DNA of 36,369 bases from positions 486,415-522,783 of the forward strand of contig NZ_GG667520.1 of assembly GCF_000159135.1 (NCBI RefSeq), in the 5' to 3' direction. Source of the stretch: Corynebacterium striatum ATCC 6940. GTDB taxonomy: Bacteria; Actinomycetota; Actinomycetes; Mycobacteriales; Mycobacteriaceae. The notes beneath the pieces are model-generated. The model saw only the letters and a list, made by a program, of their open reading frames with translations. It ran no database searches and was not told the DNA's origin. Position 1 is the first letter of the stretch. Each line of letters begins with the position of its first letter. The translations under genes were made by a program, and so were the position numbers. Below are positions 1-8,677 of the stretch, one piece after another.

Positions 1-3000
1 CGGATAGAACTGGCCAGGTCTCGAAATCTTCGTCACGCTGATTGAGCCAGTCACCGTAAATATTGGGGTCAATAATCTGCCACTCGACATTATCGAGCGT
101 GGAGCGTTCAACAATCGCAAGTTTTTCGTCTGCACTGAGGTAGTCACCGATATCGCGATAGTGGATACATACATCGTCGGGGATTTCGCGCTTAACGGCG
201 ATAATGATGGCAACGGTATTACGGCTGCCGGAACCGAATACCTTGCCGCCTTCTTTGCGGGATTGCTCGCCGGCGGTGCGTTGGTTGCCGCGAAGGTTAT
301 AGACGTAAATGTCGCTGAGTTCATCGTCAAGAGACAATCGAACTCCGTCAGCGGTGTTGCCATCGATCCATCCGCCGTTGGATACAAAAGCCATGACACC
401 GTGGGTACCGAGTCGGTCTATGGACCAGCGGAATGCACGAAGATAGGAGTCGTAGAGGGAGTTCTTATTCGTTGCTGTGGAATTGGCGACGAACGTTTCC
501 TCAATGCGCTTGTCGAGCGTTGGATACTTGAGGTTTTGGTTGTTATCGTTCGCGCTCGTCTGGCCTACGGAGTAGGGCGGGTTACCGATGATGATATTGA
601 TAGGAGCGTCGATTTGCCGTTGGATGGCGGCGTTGTTTTCTTTGAACACCTTGAGGTCGAGGATGTCGCCTTCTTCGTGAATCTGGAAGGTATCGGCAAG
701 TGCGATGCTGTCGAAGGGGACGTACTCGGGCTCGGGTTCGCCATTGCGTTGGGCGCGTTCGGCCTGGAGTGCGTTGTAGGTGGTCTCGATGTTGACGGCG
801 GCGACGTAGTAGGCGAGCAGCATGATCTCGGTGGCGTGGAGCTCGGTTGCGTACTTGCGGACGAGGTCGTCGGGTTCGATGAGGCCGGACTGGAGGAGTC
901 GGACCATGAAGGTGCCGGTGCCGGTGAAGGGGTCGAGAATGTGGACGCCTTCGTCGGTAAGGCCCTTGCCGAAGTGCCAGCGGGAGATTTGATCGGCGGA
1001 GCGGAGGATGAAGTCGACGATTTCGACTGGAGTGTAGACGATGCCGAGGGCCTCGGACTGCTTCTTGAAGGCTTTGCGGAAGAATCGTTCGTAGAGGTCT
1101 TTGATCACTTGCTGTTTGCCAGATGCGGAGGAGACCTCGGAGGCGCGCACGCGCACGGACTCGTAGAACTTGGTGAGGGATTCGGTCTCAGACTCGAGCT
1201 TGGCATCCGAGAGCGCGTCGACCATGCGCTGCATGACGCGGGCAACTGGGTTGTGCGCGGCGAAGTCGTGCTCGGTGAACAGCGCGTTGAAGACCGGGGC
1301 AGTGATCAGGTGCTGCGAGAGCATGCTGATGGCTTCGTCCTCGGTGATGGAGTCGTTGAGGTTACCGCGTAGTCCCTCGATGAAGACCTCAAATTCCTTG
1401 CGGATCGTGTCATCCGCGGCATTGATGAGTGCCTTGATGCGGGCGATTTGAGCCTCGGCGATAGTAGCGACATCGTCAGCCCAGTCTTCCCAATAAGTAC
1501 GCGTACCGACCTTGTCGACCAGCTTGACGTACATGGCTTCCTGCCAGGCCTCGAGGGAGAACAGCGTCATCTGCTCCGCGGTGAGTTCTTGCTCGCCGGA
1601 AGCTTCGGACTGGCCGGTTGGGGAGGCATCGGAAGCATTGAGTTTTGTCTGCGCGTCCTTGGCCTTCTCTTCGAGGCTCTGCTCCTCGTCTCGCTTTGTC
1701 CTCTTCACATTCTCGATGTCGATGGGAAGCTCGACCTTCTCGTTGAGCGCAATTGAGTTGACCTTAGCGTTGAAGCGGTCATCGTGGGCGCGCAGGGCGT
1801 TGAGGATCTGCCAGACCACGCGGAAGCGCGTGTTGTCGTTGAGCGCCTGGGACGGGGAGACTCCCGGTGGGATGGCGACGGGCAGGATGATGTAGCCGTA
1901 GTCCTTGCCCTCGGCTTTGCGCATGACACGGCCGACGGACTGGACTACGTCCACCATGGAATTGCGCGGGTGGAAGAAGATGACGCTATCGAGGGCAGGG
2001 ACGTCCACGCCCTCGGACAGACAGCGTGCGTTGGTGAGGATGCGGGTCTCGTCCTCAGGGATGGAGGACTCGAGCCACGAGATCTTGTTGCCGCGCTCGA
2101 GGGCGTTCATGGTGCCATCGACGTGCTCCACGGCTACTTGGAGATCGATGTTGAGCAGGCTGACGTCGTTGGTTGCCGCGTGGTCCTTGAGCTGCTCTTG
2201 GTACTGGCGAATGAGCGTGGGGAAGGTCTCCTGGATGGTCTTCGAGGCCTTGATGTCCTTGGCGAAGGCAACGGTGCGGAGCATGGGTTGTGCATTGGCC
2301 TCGAAGCCGGACTTCGTGTCCTGCTCGGCACCCGAACGCTTCGCGAGTCCGTTCCACGCGCCGATCATGGCAGAGGCAGTGGTGAGGTTGATTTCGTTGG
2401 TGGGGTTGGCGGCGAGGACGTCAGCGGCGATATCTTCCTCGACCGTCATGACGAGGACCTTGTAGTCGGTGAGCAGACCCTTGTCCACGGCCTCGCCGAA
2501 GCCGAGGCGGTAGAACTCTGGACCGTAGATGGCCTCGTCATCCATGGAGGCAAGCTCCGCGGAATGTTCCTCGGCCTTGCCCTTTACGTTGTCATCGAAC
2601 AGGCGGGGAGTCGCGGTCATGTAGAGACGCTTGCTGGCCTTGATGTATTTTTCGTCGTGAATCTTCACGAAGTTGGAGGCGTCTTCGCCGACGAGGGTGA
2701 CGCCGGTGGTGCGGTGGGCCTCGTCGCAGATCACGAGATCGAAGTCATCCATGCCGTACTCCGCTTGGGCCTCGTGAATGGCCTCGATGGACTGGTACGT
2801 GGAGAAGATGACGTTGATACCGGCACGACGCTTGCCCTGCGCGGTGCGCTCGGCAATGTTCTTGCCGTTGGTAGAGACCGGAACCTCCAAGTCATAGGAG
2901 GCAATGTCTTCAGCCTTCTTGGAGACCTTCGTATCCGAACATACTGCGTAGGACTTCAGAGGCAGGTGCTCCTGGTTCTGTGCGGTCCATTCTTTTAACG

Positions 3001-3730
3001 TCTGCGAGAGCAAGGAGATGGAGGGAACGAGGAAGAGGACGCGGGCACGCCCGCCGTTGTTTTCCGCATACTGCTCCGCCAGACGCAGGGCGGTAAACGT
3101 CTTTCCCGTACCGCACGCCATGATGAGCTTTCCACGGTCGTGTGTTTCAAAGCCTGCGATAGCCTTCGAGATCGCTTCTTGCTGGTGTGGACGCGGGGAG
3201 AAAACCTCGCGCCGGGTGAGGTTAATTTCGATCTCAGAACCCGGGAAGGTCACATCCCAGTTGATAGGGGATTCTGCAATCGCTGCCGTGCCGATACGGT
3301 TGGTCGGGATGAGCTGGTGCTCCAGCATCGCTTCAGCATTCTTTGACCATCGCTCCGATGTAGAGATGATGATCCGCTGTGCGAAGGATTCTGTGCCCTT
3401 GTCTGTAGTAAACGAGTGTCCGGATGCCTCAAAGAAGGAATCGAGGTGACGCTTCTGAATATAGGTATCCGGCTTGTAGAACTTGCACTGGATGGCAACC
3501 CACGCGTCGTCATCGGCGCGCCGGGCAACCAGGTCGATGCCGGTGTCTTGCTTACCGCCGTTAAACTCCCAATCGCTCCACCGGCTGACTTCCGAGAACT
3601 GATCCTGGAGGACGGGATCGGTTCGGAAGTAGTTGACCATTAATTTCTCGAACTTAATGCCGTACGAGCCTTGAGGCTGATTTTCACGGAGCTGGGTTAG
3701 GACTTCACCGAAAGCAGACATGGTGTCCAT
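1..3730 (-). CDS. Type ISP-like single-chain restriction-modification enzyme (C-terminus outside window)
   Basis: An unbroken reading frame of 1243 codons runs from ATG at 3730 off the left edge. Domains in order: an Mrr-like PD-(D/E)XK nuclease (Glu28, Asp66 in TGIDLV, then QCK at 81-83); a superfamily 2 helicase with Walker A ACGTGKT (205-211), DEAH (336-339), TAT (372-374) and motif VI QSVGRVMRK (597-605); a helical linker; and a gamma-type N6-adenine methyltransferase with SAM motif DPFTGTGTF (933-941) and catalytic NPPY (1050-1053). Nuclease-helicase-methyltransferase order in one chain is that of Type ISP enzymes such as LlaGI, about 1,570-1,600 residues, which methylate one strand and translocate to cleave. 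The target-recognition domain would lie mostly outside the window. ATG at 3721 is an alternative in-frame start. A related defence helicase-methyltransferase that is not strictly Type ISP cannot be excluded. All visible catalytic motifs look intact. Confidence 0.85.
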   Translation of the reverse strand, partial: MDTMSAFGEVLTQLRENQPQGSYGIKFEKLMVNYFRTDPVLQDQFSEVSRWSDWEFNGGKQDTGIDLVARRADDDAWVAIQCKFYKPDTYIQKRHLDSFFEASGHSFTTDKGTESFAQRIIISTSERWSKNAEAMLEHQLIPTNRIGTAAIAESPINWDVTFPGSEIEINLTRREVFSPRPHQQEAISKAIAGFETHDRGKLIMACGTGKTFTALRLAEQYAENNGGRARVLFLVPSISLLSQTLKEWTAQNQEHLPLKSYAVCSDTKVSKKAEDIASYDLEVPVSTNGKNIAERTAQGKRRAGINVIFSTYQSIEAIHEAQAEYGMDDFDLVICDEAHRTTGVTLVGEDASNFVKIHDEKYIKASKRLYMTATPRLFDDNVKGKAEEHSAELASMDDEAIYGPEFYRLGFGEAVDKGLLTDYKVLVMTVEEDIAADVLAANPTNEINLTTASAMIGAWNGLAKRSGAEQDTKSGFEANAQPMLRTVAFAKDIKASKTIQETFPTLIRQYQEQLKDHAATNDVSLLNIDLQVAVEHVDGTMNALERGNKISWLESSIPEDETRILTNARCLSEGVDVPALDSVIFFHPRNSMVDVVQSVGRVMRKAEGKDYGYIILPVAIPPGVSPSQALNDNTRFRVVWQILNALRAHDDRFNAKVNSIALNEKVELPIDIENVKRTKRDEEQSLEEKAKDAQTKLNASDASPTGQSEASGEQELTAEQMTLFSLEAWQEAMYVKLVDKVGTRTYWEDWADDVATIAEAQIARIKALINAADDTIRKEFEVFIEGLRGNLNDSITEDEAISMLSQHLITAPVFNALFTEHDFAAHNPVARVMQRMVDALSDAKLESETESLTKFYESVRVRASEVSSASGKQQVIKDLYERFFRKAFKKQSEALGIVYTPVEIVDFILRSADQISRWHFGKGLTDEGVHILDPFTGTGTFMVRLLQSGLIEPDDLVRKYATELHATEIMLLAYYVAAVNIETTYNALQAERAQRNGEPEPEYVPFDSIALADTFQIHEEGDILDLKVFKENNAAIQRQIDAPINIIIGNPPYSVGQTSANDNNQNLKYPTLDKRIEETFVANSTATNKNSLYDSYLRAFRWSIDRLGTHGVMAFVSNGGWIDGNTADGVRLSLDDELSDIYVYNLRGNQRTAGEQSRKEGGKVFGSGSRNTVAIIIAVKREIPDDVCIHYRDIGDYLSADEKLAIVERSTLDNVEWQIIDPNIYGDWLNQRDEDFETWPVLS

Positions 3731-3744
3731 TATGGACTACACAT
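3730..3744 (-). other. Possible four-codon leader ORF (MCSP) overlapping the restriction gene start
   Basis: On the minus strand GGAG (3753-3750) sits five bases before an ATG at 3744 that encodes Met-Cys-Ser-Pro and stops at a TAA (3732-3730). The last A of this TAA is the first base of the ATG at 3730, giving TAATG. The best ribosome-binding site thus serves the tiny frame and is too far (19 nt) from the restriction gene's own ATG. Re-initiation is an inference; the mini-ORF may be chance. Confidence 0.35.
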
Positions 3745-3803
3745 GAGTTCTCCACTTTCGAATGGTGGCGATGTTGTGCAGCCGGGGTGGATGACTTAAG
3801 CCA

Positions 3804-5375
3804 CTAGTAGAGCCCTCCATTCCTCATCATGCTTCGCCGTGTGTGAGAGATGAGGTAGTCGCTCAAGGGGCGGCCGGAGTGGATAGCGGCATCGTAAAGA
3901 TAGTTGTGGAGGGTATCGGCACGCGAGCGGGGGCTGGTGCGTAAATCGAAGTCACGTTGGATCTGGGCGACTACGAATGGCACGGCGTTGATCTCGGAGA
4001 CCGCGATTAGAAGTGCGGCGACGCTGCGCTCCACTGTGGCGTTGGTCGAGCTAAATTGCTTCGGTTTGTCGTGGGCTAGGGCGCTCAGGAGACGTCGAGT
4101 GGATGTCAGCAGTTCCGGATCGACCTCTGGGTGATCGTTAAACCACTCGGTGATACGTGCGTCCCATTGCTTTACACCAGCGATAACGTCTGGGGCTAGG
4201 GCGCTGAGTTTGGTGTCCTCGGAGGGGAGAGGGGAATCGTCGAGCTGTGCGTCGAAGCGGGAGGTCTCGGGGACGGGCATGCCAGGGCCGAGGCCGATGG
4301 CATCTGGGCCGTAGTCATAGGAGTCGAAGTCGAATTGTGCTTCAAGTTCCTTTCGGAAGCGCTTTCCTTCTTCCTTTAGTGCTGAGTCGAGCTGCCTTTG
4401 GATGTGGGCGGGGCGTCCTGAGACCTCGCCAGTCCAGGTGACGAACTTGGTGAGGACGCGTGGGAAGCACCGGAGGAATGAGTCACTGGCCATGACTTTA
4501 CGGGCTACGAGGGTCAGAGCCATTTCCACACGCAGTGGGGACCAGTGGTAGAGGTCGGCCATGGTGTAATTGGTTGTGATGCTGAGTAGCGTCTCGGCAG
4601 CATCGGCCTCCTCCTTCTTAAGCGGAACGGCATCCAGGAAGGCGGCCAATGTTTCTTCAGCTTCGGAATTATCGCTTTCTTCAAGACGAATACGGCGGCC
4701 GATGATACCGGGACTGGAGACAGTAGCCGGGACATTATCTAGTAGCGAGAGCACCCAGCGCAGCAGCGGACGGGTGGTAGGCCAGCTTTCACCAGGGCCG
4801 TCGTCGACTGTGATCTCATCTAGCCAGATGGCGTTGCTGAGGAAATCGGCCAGGCCCTCCTGGCTCGTAGGGCCGAAGCTCTCCATCGACTCATCCTTGG
4901 ACATGATCTCCATAACCTGCTGTGCATTGGCCTCGGTGAGGAAACAGTCATAAATCGAGCCATTGCCGCCTGCTAGGTCAATGGAGACATTCACTGTCAG
5001 GGGCGCAGAGTGCGGGACGGATAGCTCGAGAGTGTAGTAATGGACATCCCCGTAGTACTGCGTAGCCTCGATGACGTTGACTACGCGGGCTTGCTCAAGG
5101 TGAGCAAGCCAGGTCGGTTCCTGCGGTAAGTCATCGCGCCGGGCGAGCTCAGCGCGATGGAGCTTTACGCGCTCTTTATCTTCATCCAGCAGGGCGGCGG
5201 CCCAGAGTACCGCGGTCGTCTCTGGGGCGGGGTTATCCCACATGGCTTCAAAGAACTCGGCAGGCTTTTGCGAGAAATCGTCATCCAGGGACAGGATCGC
5301 AGAGACCCACTGAAGTAGATCGATGGGGCTTGAACCGTGCAGGAAGGCCGCAAGGCCGGGCATGGAGGCATTCAT
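3804..5375 (-). CDS. Conserved hypothetical actinobacterial protein, 523 aa
   Basis: I do not recognise a named domain. The protein is soluble, acidic and largely helical, with no signal peptide or membrane segment. A central stretch (YHWSPLRVEMALTLVARKV and the following segment rich in W, F and R) resembles a pattern I associate with uncharacterised actinobacterial proteins, but this is impressionistic. The first 100 residues are helical; residues about 105-150 look like a beta-rich insert with GDVHYYTLEL. It lies upstream of the Type ISP-like gene on the same strand, 73 bp apart, so co-transcription is possible. ATG at 5375 lies 8 nt after a TAGACT box, suiting a leaderless start. Whether it takes part in defence or is an old chromosomal neighbour cannot be told from sequence. 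Confidence 0.8.
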   Translation of the reverse strand: MNASMPGLAAFLHGSSPIDLLQWVSAILSLDDDFSQKPAEFFEAMWDNPAPETTAVLWAAALLDEDKERVKLHRAELARRDDLPQEPTWLAHLEQARVVNVIEATQYYGDVHYYTLELSVPHSAPLTVNVSIDLAGGNGSIYDCFLTEANAQQVMEIMSKDESMESFGPTSQEGLADFLSNAIWLDEITVDDGPGESWPTTRPLLRWVLSLLDNVPATVSSPGIIGRRIRLEESDNSEAEETLAAFLDAVPLKKEEADAAETLLSITTNYTMADLYHWSPLRVEMALTLVARKVMASDSFLRCFPRVLTKFVTWTGEVSGRPAHIQRQLDSALKEEGKRFRKELEAQFDFDSYDYGPDAIGLGPGMPVPETSRFDAQLDDSPLPSEDTKLSALAPDVIAGVKQWDARITEWFNDHPEVDPELLTSTRRLLSALAHDKPKQFSSTNATVERSVAALLIAVSEINAVPFVVAQIQRDFDLRTSPRSRADTLHNYLYDAAIHSGRPLSDYLISHTRRSMMRNGGLY

Positions 5376-5383
5376 GACACTAG

Positions 5384-5389
5384 AGTCTA
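5384..5389 (-). promoter_or_regulatory. Putative -10 box TAGACT for the 523-aa gene
   Basis: TAGACT on the minus strand ends 8 nt before the ATG at 5375, so transcription would start at or next to the start codon. No -35 element is clear. Confidence 0.45.
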
Positions 5390-5502
5390 TCCATGTATCT
5401 GCGGCAGTGGGGCTGCGTTCATCTATGCGGATCCGCGTGTAGGCTCGGCACTGTTATTACCAGTGAAAATTGGGTTAATTCGACATCCCAAGGAGATTCG
5501 TG

Positions 5503-6504
5503 ATGAAAAAGCTCATCAACTCACCGGAAAACGTAGTGGCGGAGTCTGTAGACGGCTTCGCGCTGGCACACGGCGACATCGTCAAGCGCTTTACGGAGCC
5601 GCTGTTTGTGGCGCGTGCGCAGAAGAAGAACGAGGGCAAGGTTGCGATTGTCTCTGGTGGTGGCTCAGGCCATGAGCCGCTCCACGCAGGCTTCGTGGGC
5701 CACGGCATGTTGGATGCGGCGGTGCCAGGCGCGGTGTTTACGTCGCCGACGCCGGATGCGATCCAGGCGGCGACCGATGAGGTTAATTCTGGCGCTGGCG
5801 TGCTCTACATCGTGAAGAACTACACCGGCGATGTCCTCAATTTCGATACCGCCGCTGAGCTGGCTGAGTTTGATGACATTGAGGTCAGCCAGGTCATCGT
5901 TGATGATGACGTCGCGGTGGAAGACTCCACTTTCACTGCGGGCCGTCGCGGTGTGGCGGGCACGCTGCTCGTCGAAAAGCTTGCGGGCGCCGCGGCTGAG
6001 CGCGGCGATGATCTAGCTGCTGTCACGGCAGTGGCGAAGAAGGTCGTGGAGAACACTGCGACCATGGGTGCAGCACTGAGTTCTTGCACTGTGCCGCACG
6101 TGGGCAAGCCTTCCTTCGACCTCGCAGATGATGAGGTTGAGCTCGGCGTCGGTATCCACGGTGAGCCTGGTCGTAAGGAGATTCCGTTGGTCTCCGCGGA
6201 CGATGTCACTGATCATCTCATGGAGCCGATTCTTGCCGACCTGAAGTTGGCAGAAGGCGAGCGCACCATCGTCGTAGTCAACGGCATGGGTGCCACCCCG
6301 GCATCGGAGCTCTACGTGGTCTATCGCCGGGTGGCACAGCTGCTGGAGAAAGCCGGCGTAAGCATCGAGCGCTCCCTCGTGGGCAACTTCGTCACCAGCC
6401 TGGACATGGCGGGATGTTCCGTGACCGTTATGCGCGCTGATGATGAAGACATCGCGCTGTTCGACGCCCCCTGCCATACCGCCGCACTACGCCAAGGAGA
6501 ATAA
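5503..6504 (+). CDS. dhaK: Dihydroxyacetone kinase subunit DhaK
   Basis: DhaK binds dihydroxyacetone covalently and presents it for phosphorylation to dihydroxyacetone phosphate, which enters glycolysis. The 333-aa product shows SGGGSGHEP (51-59) and the substrate-binding His219 in GIHGEPG, and has the usual length of the family. AGGAG at 5491-5495, seven bases upstream, supports ATG 5503 rather than the GTG just before it. It is the first gene of dhaKLM: dhaL follows after one base and dhaM shortly after, so the donor should be a phosphorylated PTS protein, not free ATP. No dedicated regulator such as DhaR or DhaS adjoins it. Confidence 0.95.
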   Translation: MKKLINSPENVVAESVDGFALAHGDIVKRFTEPLFVARAQKKNEGKVAIVSGGGSGHEPLHAGFVGHGMLDAAVPGAVFTSPTPDAIQAATDEVNSGAGVLYIVKNYTGDVLNFDTAAELAEFDDIEVSQVIVDDDVAVEDSTFTAGRRGVAGTLLVEKLAGAAAERGDDLAAVTAVAKKVVENTATMGAALSSCTVPHVGKPSFDLADDEVELGVGIHGEPGRKEIPLVSADDVTDHLMEPILADLKLAEGERTIVVVNGMGATPASELYVVYRRVAQLLEKAGVSIERSLVGNFVTSLDMAGCSVTVMRADDEDIALFDAPCHTAALRQGE

Positions 6505-6505
6505 A

Positions 6506-7162
6506 GTGACTTCTGTTGAAACTTTGAACACCGAATGGGCCCTGGCTTGGATGAAGGGCTGCGCGGAGCAGGCCCACGAGCACCGCGAGGAGCTCATTGA
6601 GCTTGACCGCGTCATCGGCGATAGCGACCATGGCGAAAACGTGGACCGTGGTTTCCGTGCTGTCGTTGAGAAGCTTGAAGCAGATGCTCCCGCAAGCATC
6701 GTGGATGTGCTGAAGCTGACGGCCAAGACTCTGATGTCCACCGTCGGCGGTGCATCTGGTCCGCTTTTGGGAACTGCATTCCTGCGCGCTGCTAAGTCAG
6801 TCGGCTCCGACGAACTCGATAGCGCTGGTGTTGCTGCACTTATCGAGGCTGCACTCGAGGGCATCACCACCCGTGGTAAGGCCGCCGAAGGGGAGAAAAC
6901 CATGGTTGATGCGTGGGCGCCGGCGGCGCGTGCTGCCCGCGAGCAGGCTGATGCCGGGGCGGGAGTTGCCGACGTTCTGCGCGCGGCAGCCAATGCCGCA
7001 GCCGAAGGCGCCGAGGCAACCATTCCACTCGTTGCCACCAAGGGCCGTGCTTCCTACTTGGGCGAGCGCTCTGCTGGCCACAAGGATCCAGGTGCTGCTT
7101 CGACCGCGCTGTTTATCGCTGCAGCAGCGGCGGCGGCAGCCGCCGCTGTAAAGGAGGGCTAG
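6506..7162 (+). CDS. dhaL: Dihydroxyacetone kinase ADP-binding subunit DhaL
   Basis: DhaL holds a tightly bound ADP that is re-phosphorylated by DhaM and passes the phosphate to dihydroxyacetone on DhaK. The N-terminal motif IGDSDHGENVDRG (37-49) supplies the Mg-coordinating aspartates, and GGASGPLLGTAF and KGRASYLGERSAGH are the nucleotide-loop segments of the family. The 218-aa length fits. GTG 6506 is chosen because it begins one base after the dhaK stop and AAGGAGA lies correctly upstream; the longer open frame overlapping dhaK adds unrelated residues. An unusual run of ten alanines sits just before the C-terminus (AAAAAAAAAAVKEG). Confidence 0.95.
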   Translation: MTSVETLNTEWALAWMKGCAEQAHEHREELIELDRVIGDSDHGENVDRGFRAVVEKLEADAPASIVDVLKLTAKTLMSTVGGASGPLLGTAFLRAAKSVGSDELDSAGVAALIEAALEGITTRGKAAEGEKTMVDAWAPAARAAREQADAGAGVADVLRAAANAAAEGAEATIPLVATKGRASYLGERSAGHKDPGAASTALFIAAAAAAAAAAVKEG

Positions 7163-7165
7163 GGC

Positions 7166-7861
7166 ATGGCAGAACCGAAAGTGGGCCTGGTCCTGGTGTC
7201 GCATTCCGCAAAGCTGGCCGAAGGCCTTGCTGAGCTGGCTGGGCAGATGGCAGCTGACGTGCGTATCGCAGGCGCGGGTGGTCTGGCGTCCGGTGAAATC
7301 GGAACCTCGTATGACCTCATCGAGTCAGCTATTAATGACCTGCTCGGTGAAGGCCTCGCAGTTGTCGTTCTCACCGACTTGGGCTCGGCAACGATGACCG
7401 TTGAGTCGGTGTTGGAGTTCCTCGACGATGAGCCGGTAAAGTTCGTGGACGCGCCGCTCGTGGAGGCCGCTATCGCTGCGGCTACCGCGGCACAGCAAGG
7501 TGATGACCTTGACGCAGTTGCTGTTGCTGCCGAGCGCGCCATCGAGGTGTTCGTGCCAAAGCAAGTGGCGGAAGGCACGGCAGACGTCGCAGACGGCGAT
7601 GCATACTCGCGGTCGGCAACTGTGGCTGATGCTGCTGGTCTCCATGCACGCCCTGCAGCGAAGGTAGCTGAGATGGCCGCGGAGGCAGCGGGCGACATTG
7701 TCATTGCATTCGATGACGACCGAGCTGATGCCGATTCCGCCATGATGCTGATGTCCTTGGGCGCCGCCCAGGGCGACACAGTAACGGTTAGCGGTCAGTC
7801 TGCGGACAAAGAGGTCATCGATAAGATTGCTGACGCCATCGCGGAAGGACTCGACGGCTAG
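7166..7861 (+). CDS. dhaM: PTS phosphocarrier DhaM (EIIA-Man-like plus HPr domains)
   Basis: DhaM relays phosphate from the PTS to the ADP on DhaL. Residues 1-130 form an EIIA-mannose-type domain with the active histidine in LVSHSAKLAEG (His13) and the DLGSA loop (71-75). Residues 148-231 form an HPr domain with the phospho-histidine in GLHARPAA (His160) and the DADSAMMLMSLG helix. The Enzyme I-like third domain found in the E. coli protein is absent, so phosphate must come from the general Enzyme I. It starts 3 bp after dhaL. Its stop codon overlaps that of the convergent dehydrogenase gene in a CTAG sequence. Confidence 0.95.
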   Translation: MAEPKVGLVLVSHSAKLAEGLAELAGQMAADVRIAGAGGLASGEIGTSYDLIESAINDLLGEGLAVVVLTDLGSATMTVESVLEFLDDEPVKFVDAPLVEAAIAAATAAQQGDDLDAVAVAAERAIEVFVPKQVAEGTADVADGDAYSRSATVADAAGLHARPAAKVAEMAAEAAGDIVIAFDDDRADADSAMMLMSLGAAQGDTVTVSGQSADKEVIDKIADAIAEGLDG

Positions 7862-8619
7862 GTCGAGAGCACCTGGTAGATGAGCTTGGCTACGCGGTCG
7901 GGCACCATGTTGCGGGCTACGCGGGCTGCTTTGTCTTGGGCGCCGACGCCCCAGTGGAGACGGCCTTTGTCCCAGCGGTTCTCGGGGTTGGCGGCGCGCC
8001 AGATGGCTTGCGCAACGTCGTCTGGCGTGAGGTTTACGCCGAGGCGTGTGACCGTCTTGGACTTGACGTCGGAGATGGGTGTCTTTGCCCATAGGGGGTT
8101 GATGTCGAGCACGCGGATCTTGTCGCGGCGCCACTCGAGGTCGAGGGTTTCGGTCATGGACTGGACGTAGGCCTTGGTGGCGGCGTAGACGCCGACGTCG
8201 GGGATGCCGTAGCAACCGGCGATGGAGGCGATGTTGATCAGCTGCGAGCCGGGAGTCTTTTTCAGATAGGGGTAAGCAGCGCGTGCGCCGAGGGTGACGC
8301 CTAGTGCGTTGACGTCGATGACGGCGCGGATGCGTGCGGGTTCGCTTTCCGCGATGGTGGCGGAGTCGATGATGCCGGCGTTGTTGTCGAGGATGTCGAG
8401 CCTGCCGCCGGTGAGCTTGGTGAACTCAGATAGGGCAGCGTCCCAGGACTCTGGTTTGGTGACATCGAGCTCGTAGAAGGTGATGCCGTCGCAGAGCAAG
8501 GATTCGTCGGCTGGTGGGCGAAGATCGCCCAATCCAACGATGTAGCCTTCATTGCGGAATACGCGGGCTACGGCGAGACCGAAGCCGCCGCAGCCGCCGG
8601 AGATAAAAATCGACTTCAT
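7858..8619 (-). CDS. Short-chain dehydrogenase/reductase (SDR), 253 aa
   Basis: A classical SDR of usual length. The Rossmann motif SGGCGGFG (7-14) binds NAD(P); DNNAG (78-82) is the structural motif; Ser132, Tyr145 and Lys149 (YAATK) form the catalytic set. Asp32 after the second strand (LGDLRPP) suggests a preference for NAD, an inference. The substrate cannot be told. It converges on dhaM with a 4-nt overlap, so the two genes may interfere at their 3' ends. ATG 8619 lies 6 nt after a TAACAT box and lacks a good ribosome-binding site, consistent with a leaderless start. Confidence 0.9.
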   Translation of the reverse strand: MKSIFISGGCGGFGLAVARVFRNEGYIVGLGDLRPPADESLLCDGITFYELDVTKPESWDAALSEFTKLTGGRLDILDNNAGIIDSATIAESEPARIRAVIDVNALGVTLGARAAYPYLKKTPGSQLINIASIAGCYGIPDVGVYAATKAYVQSMTETLDLEWRRDKIRVLDINPLWAKTPISDVKSKTVTRLGVNLTPDDVAQAIWRAANPENRWDKGRLHWGVGAQDKAARVARNMVPDRVAKLIYQVLST

Positions 8620-8625
8620 TCCGCA

Positions 8626-8631
8626 ATGTTA
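8626..8631 (-). promoter_or_regulatory. Putative -10 box TAACAT for the SDR gene
   Basis: TAACAT on the minus strand with six bases to ATG 8619 suggests a leaderless transcript. Spacing alone supports it. Confidence 0.35.
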
Positions 8632-8677
8632 ATTGTTTTCTATTCTCCTCAGCTGGAAGAGTTTTAACCGGAGTCCT

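Noticed and set aside
161..2998. Two plus-strand open frames of about 400 codons (161-1372 and 1784-2998)
   Set aside because: They lie antisense to the restriction enzyme and are rich in Gly, Val, Glu and Asp, as expected from reading its G/C-ending codons backwards; no motif or ribosome-binding site.
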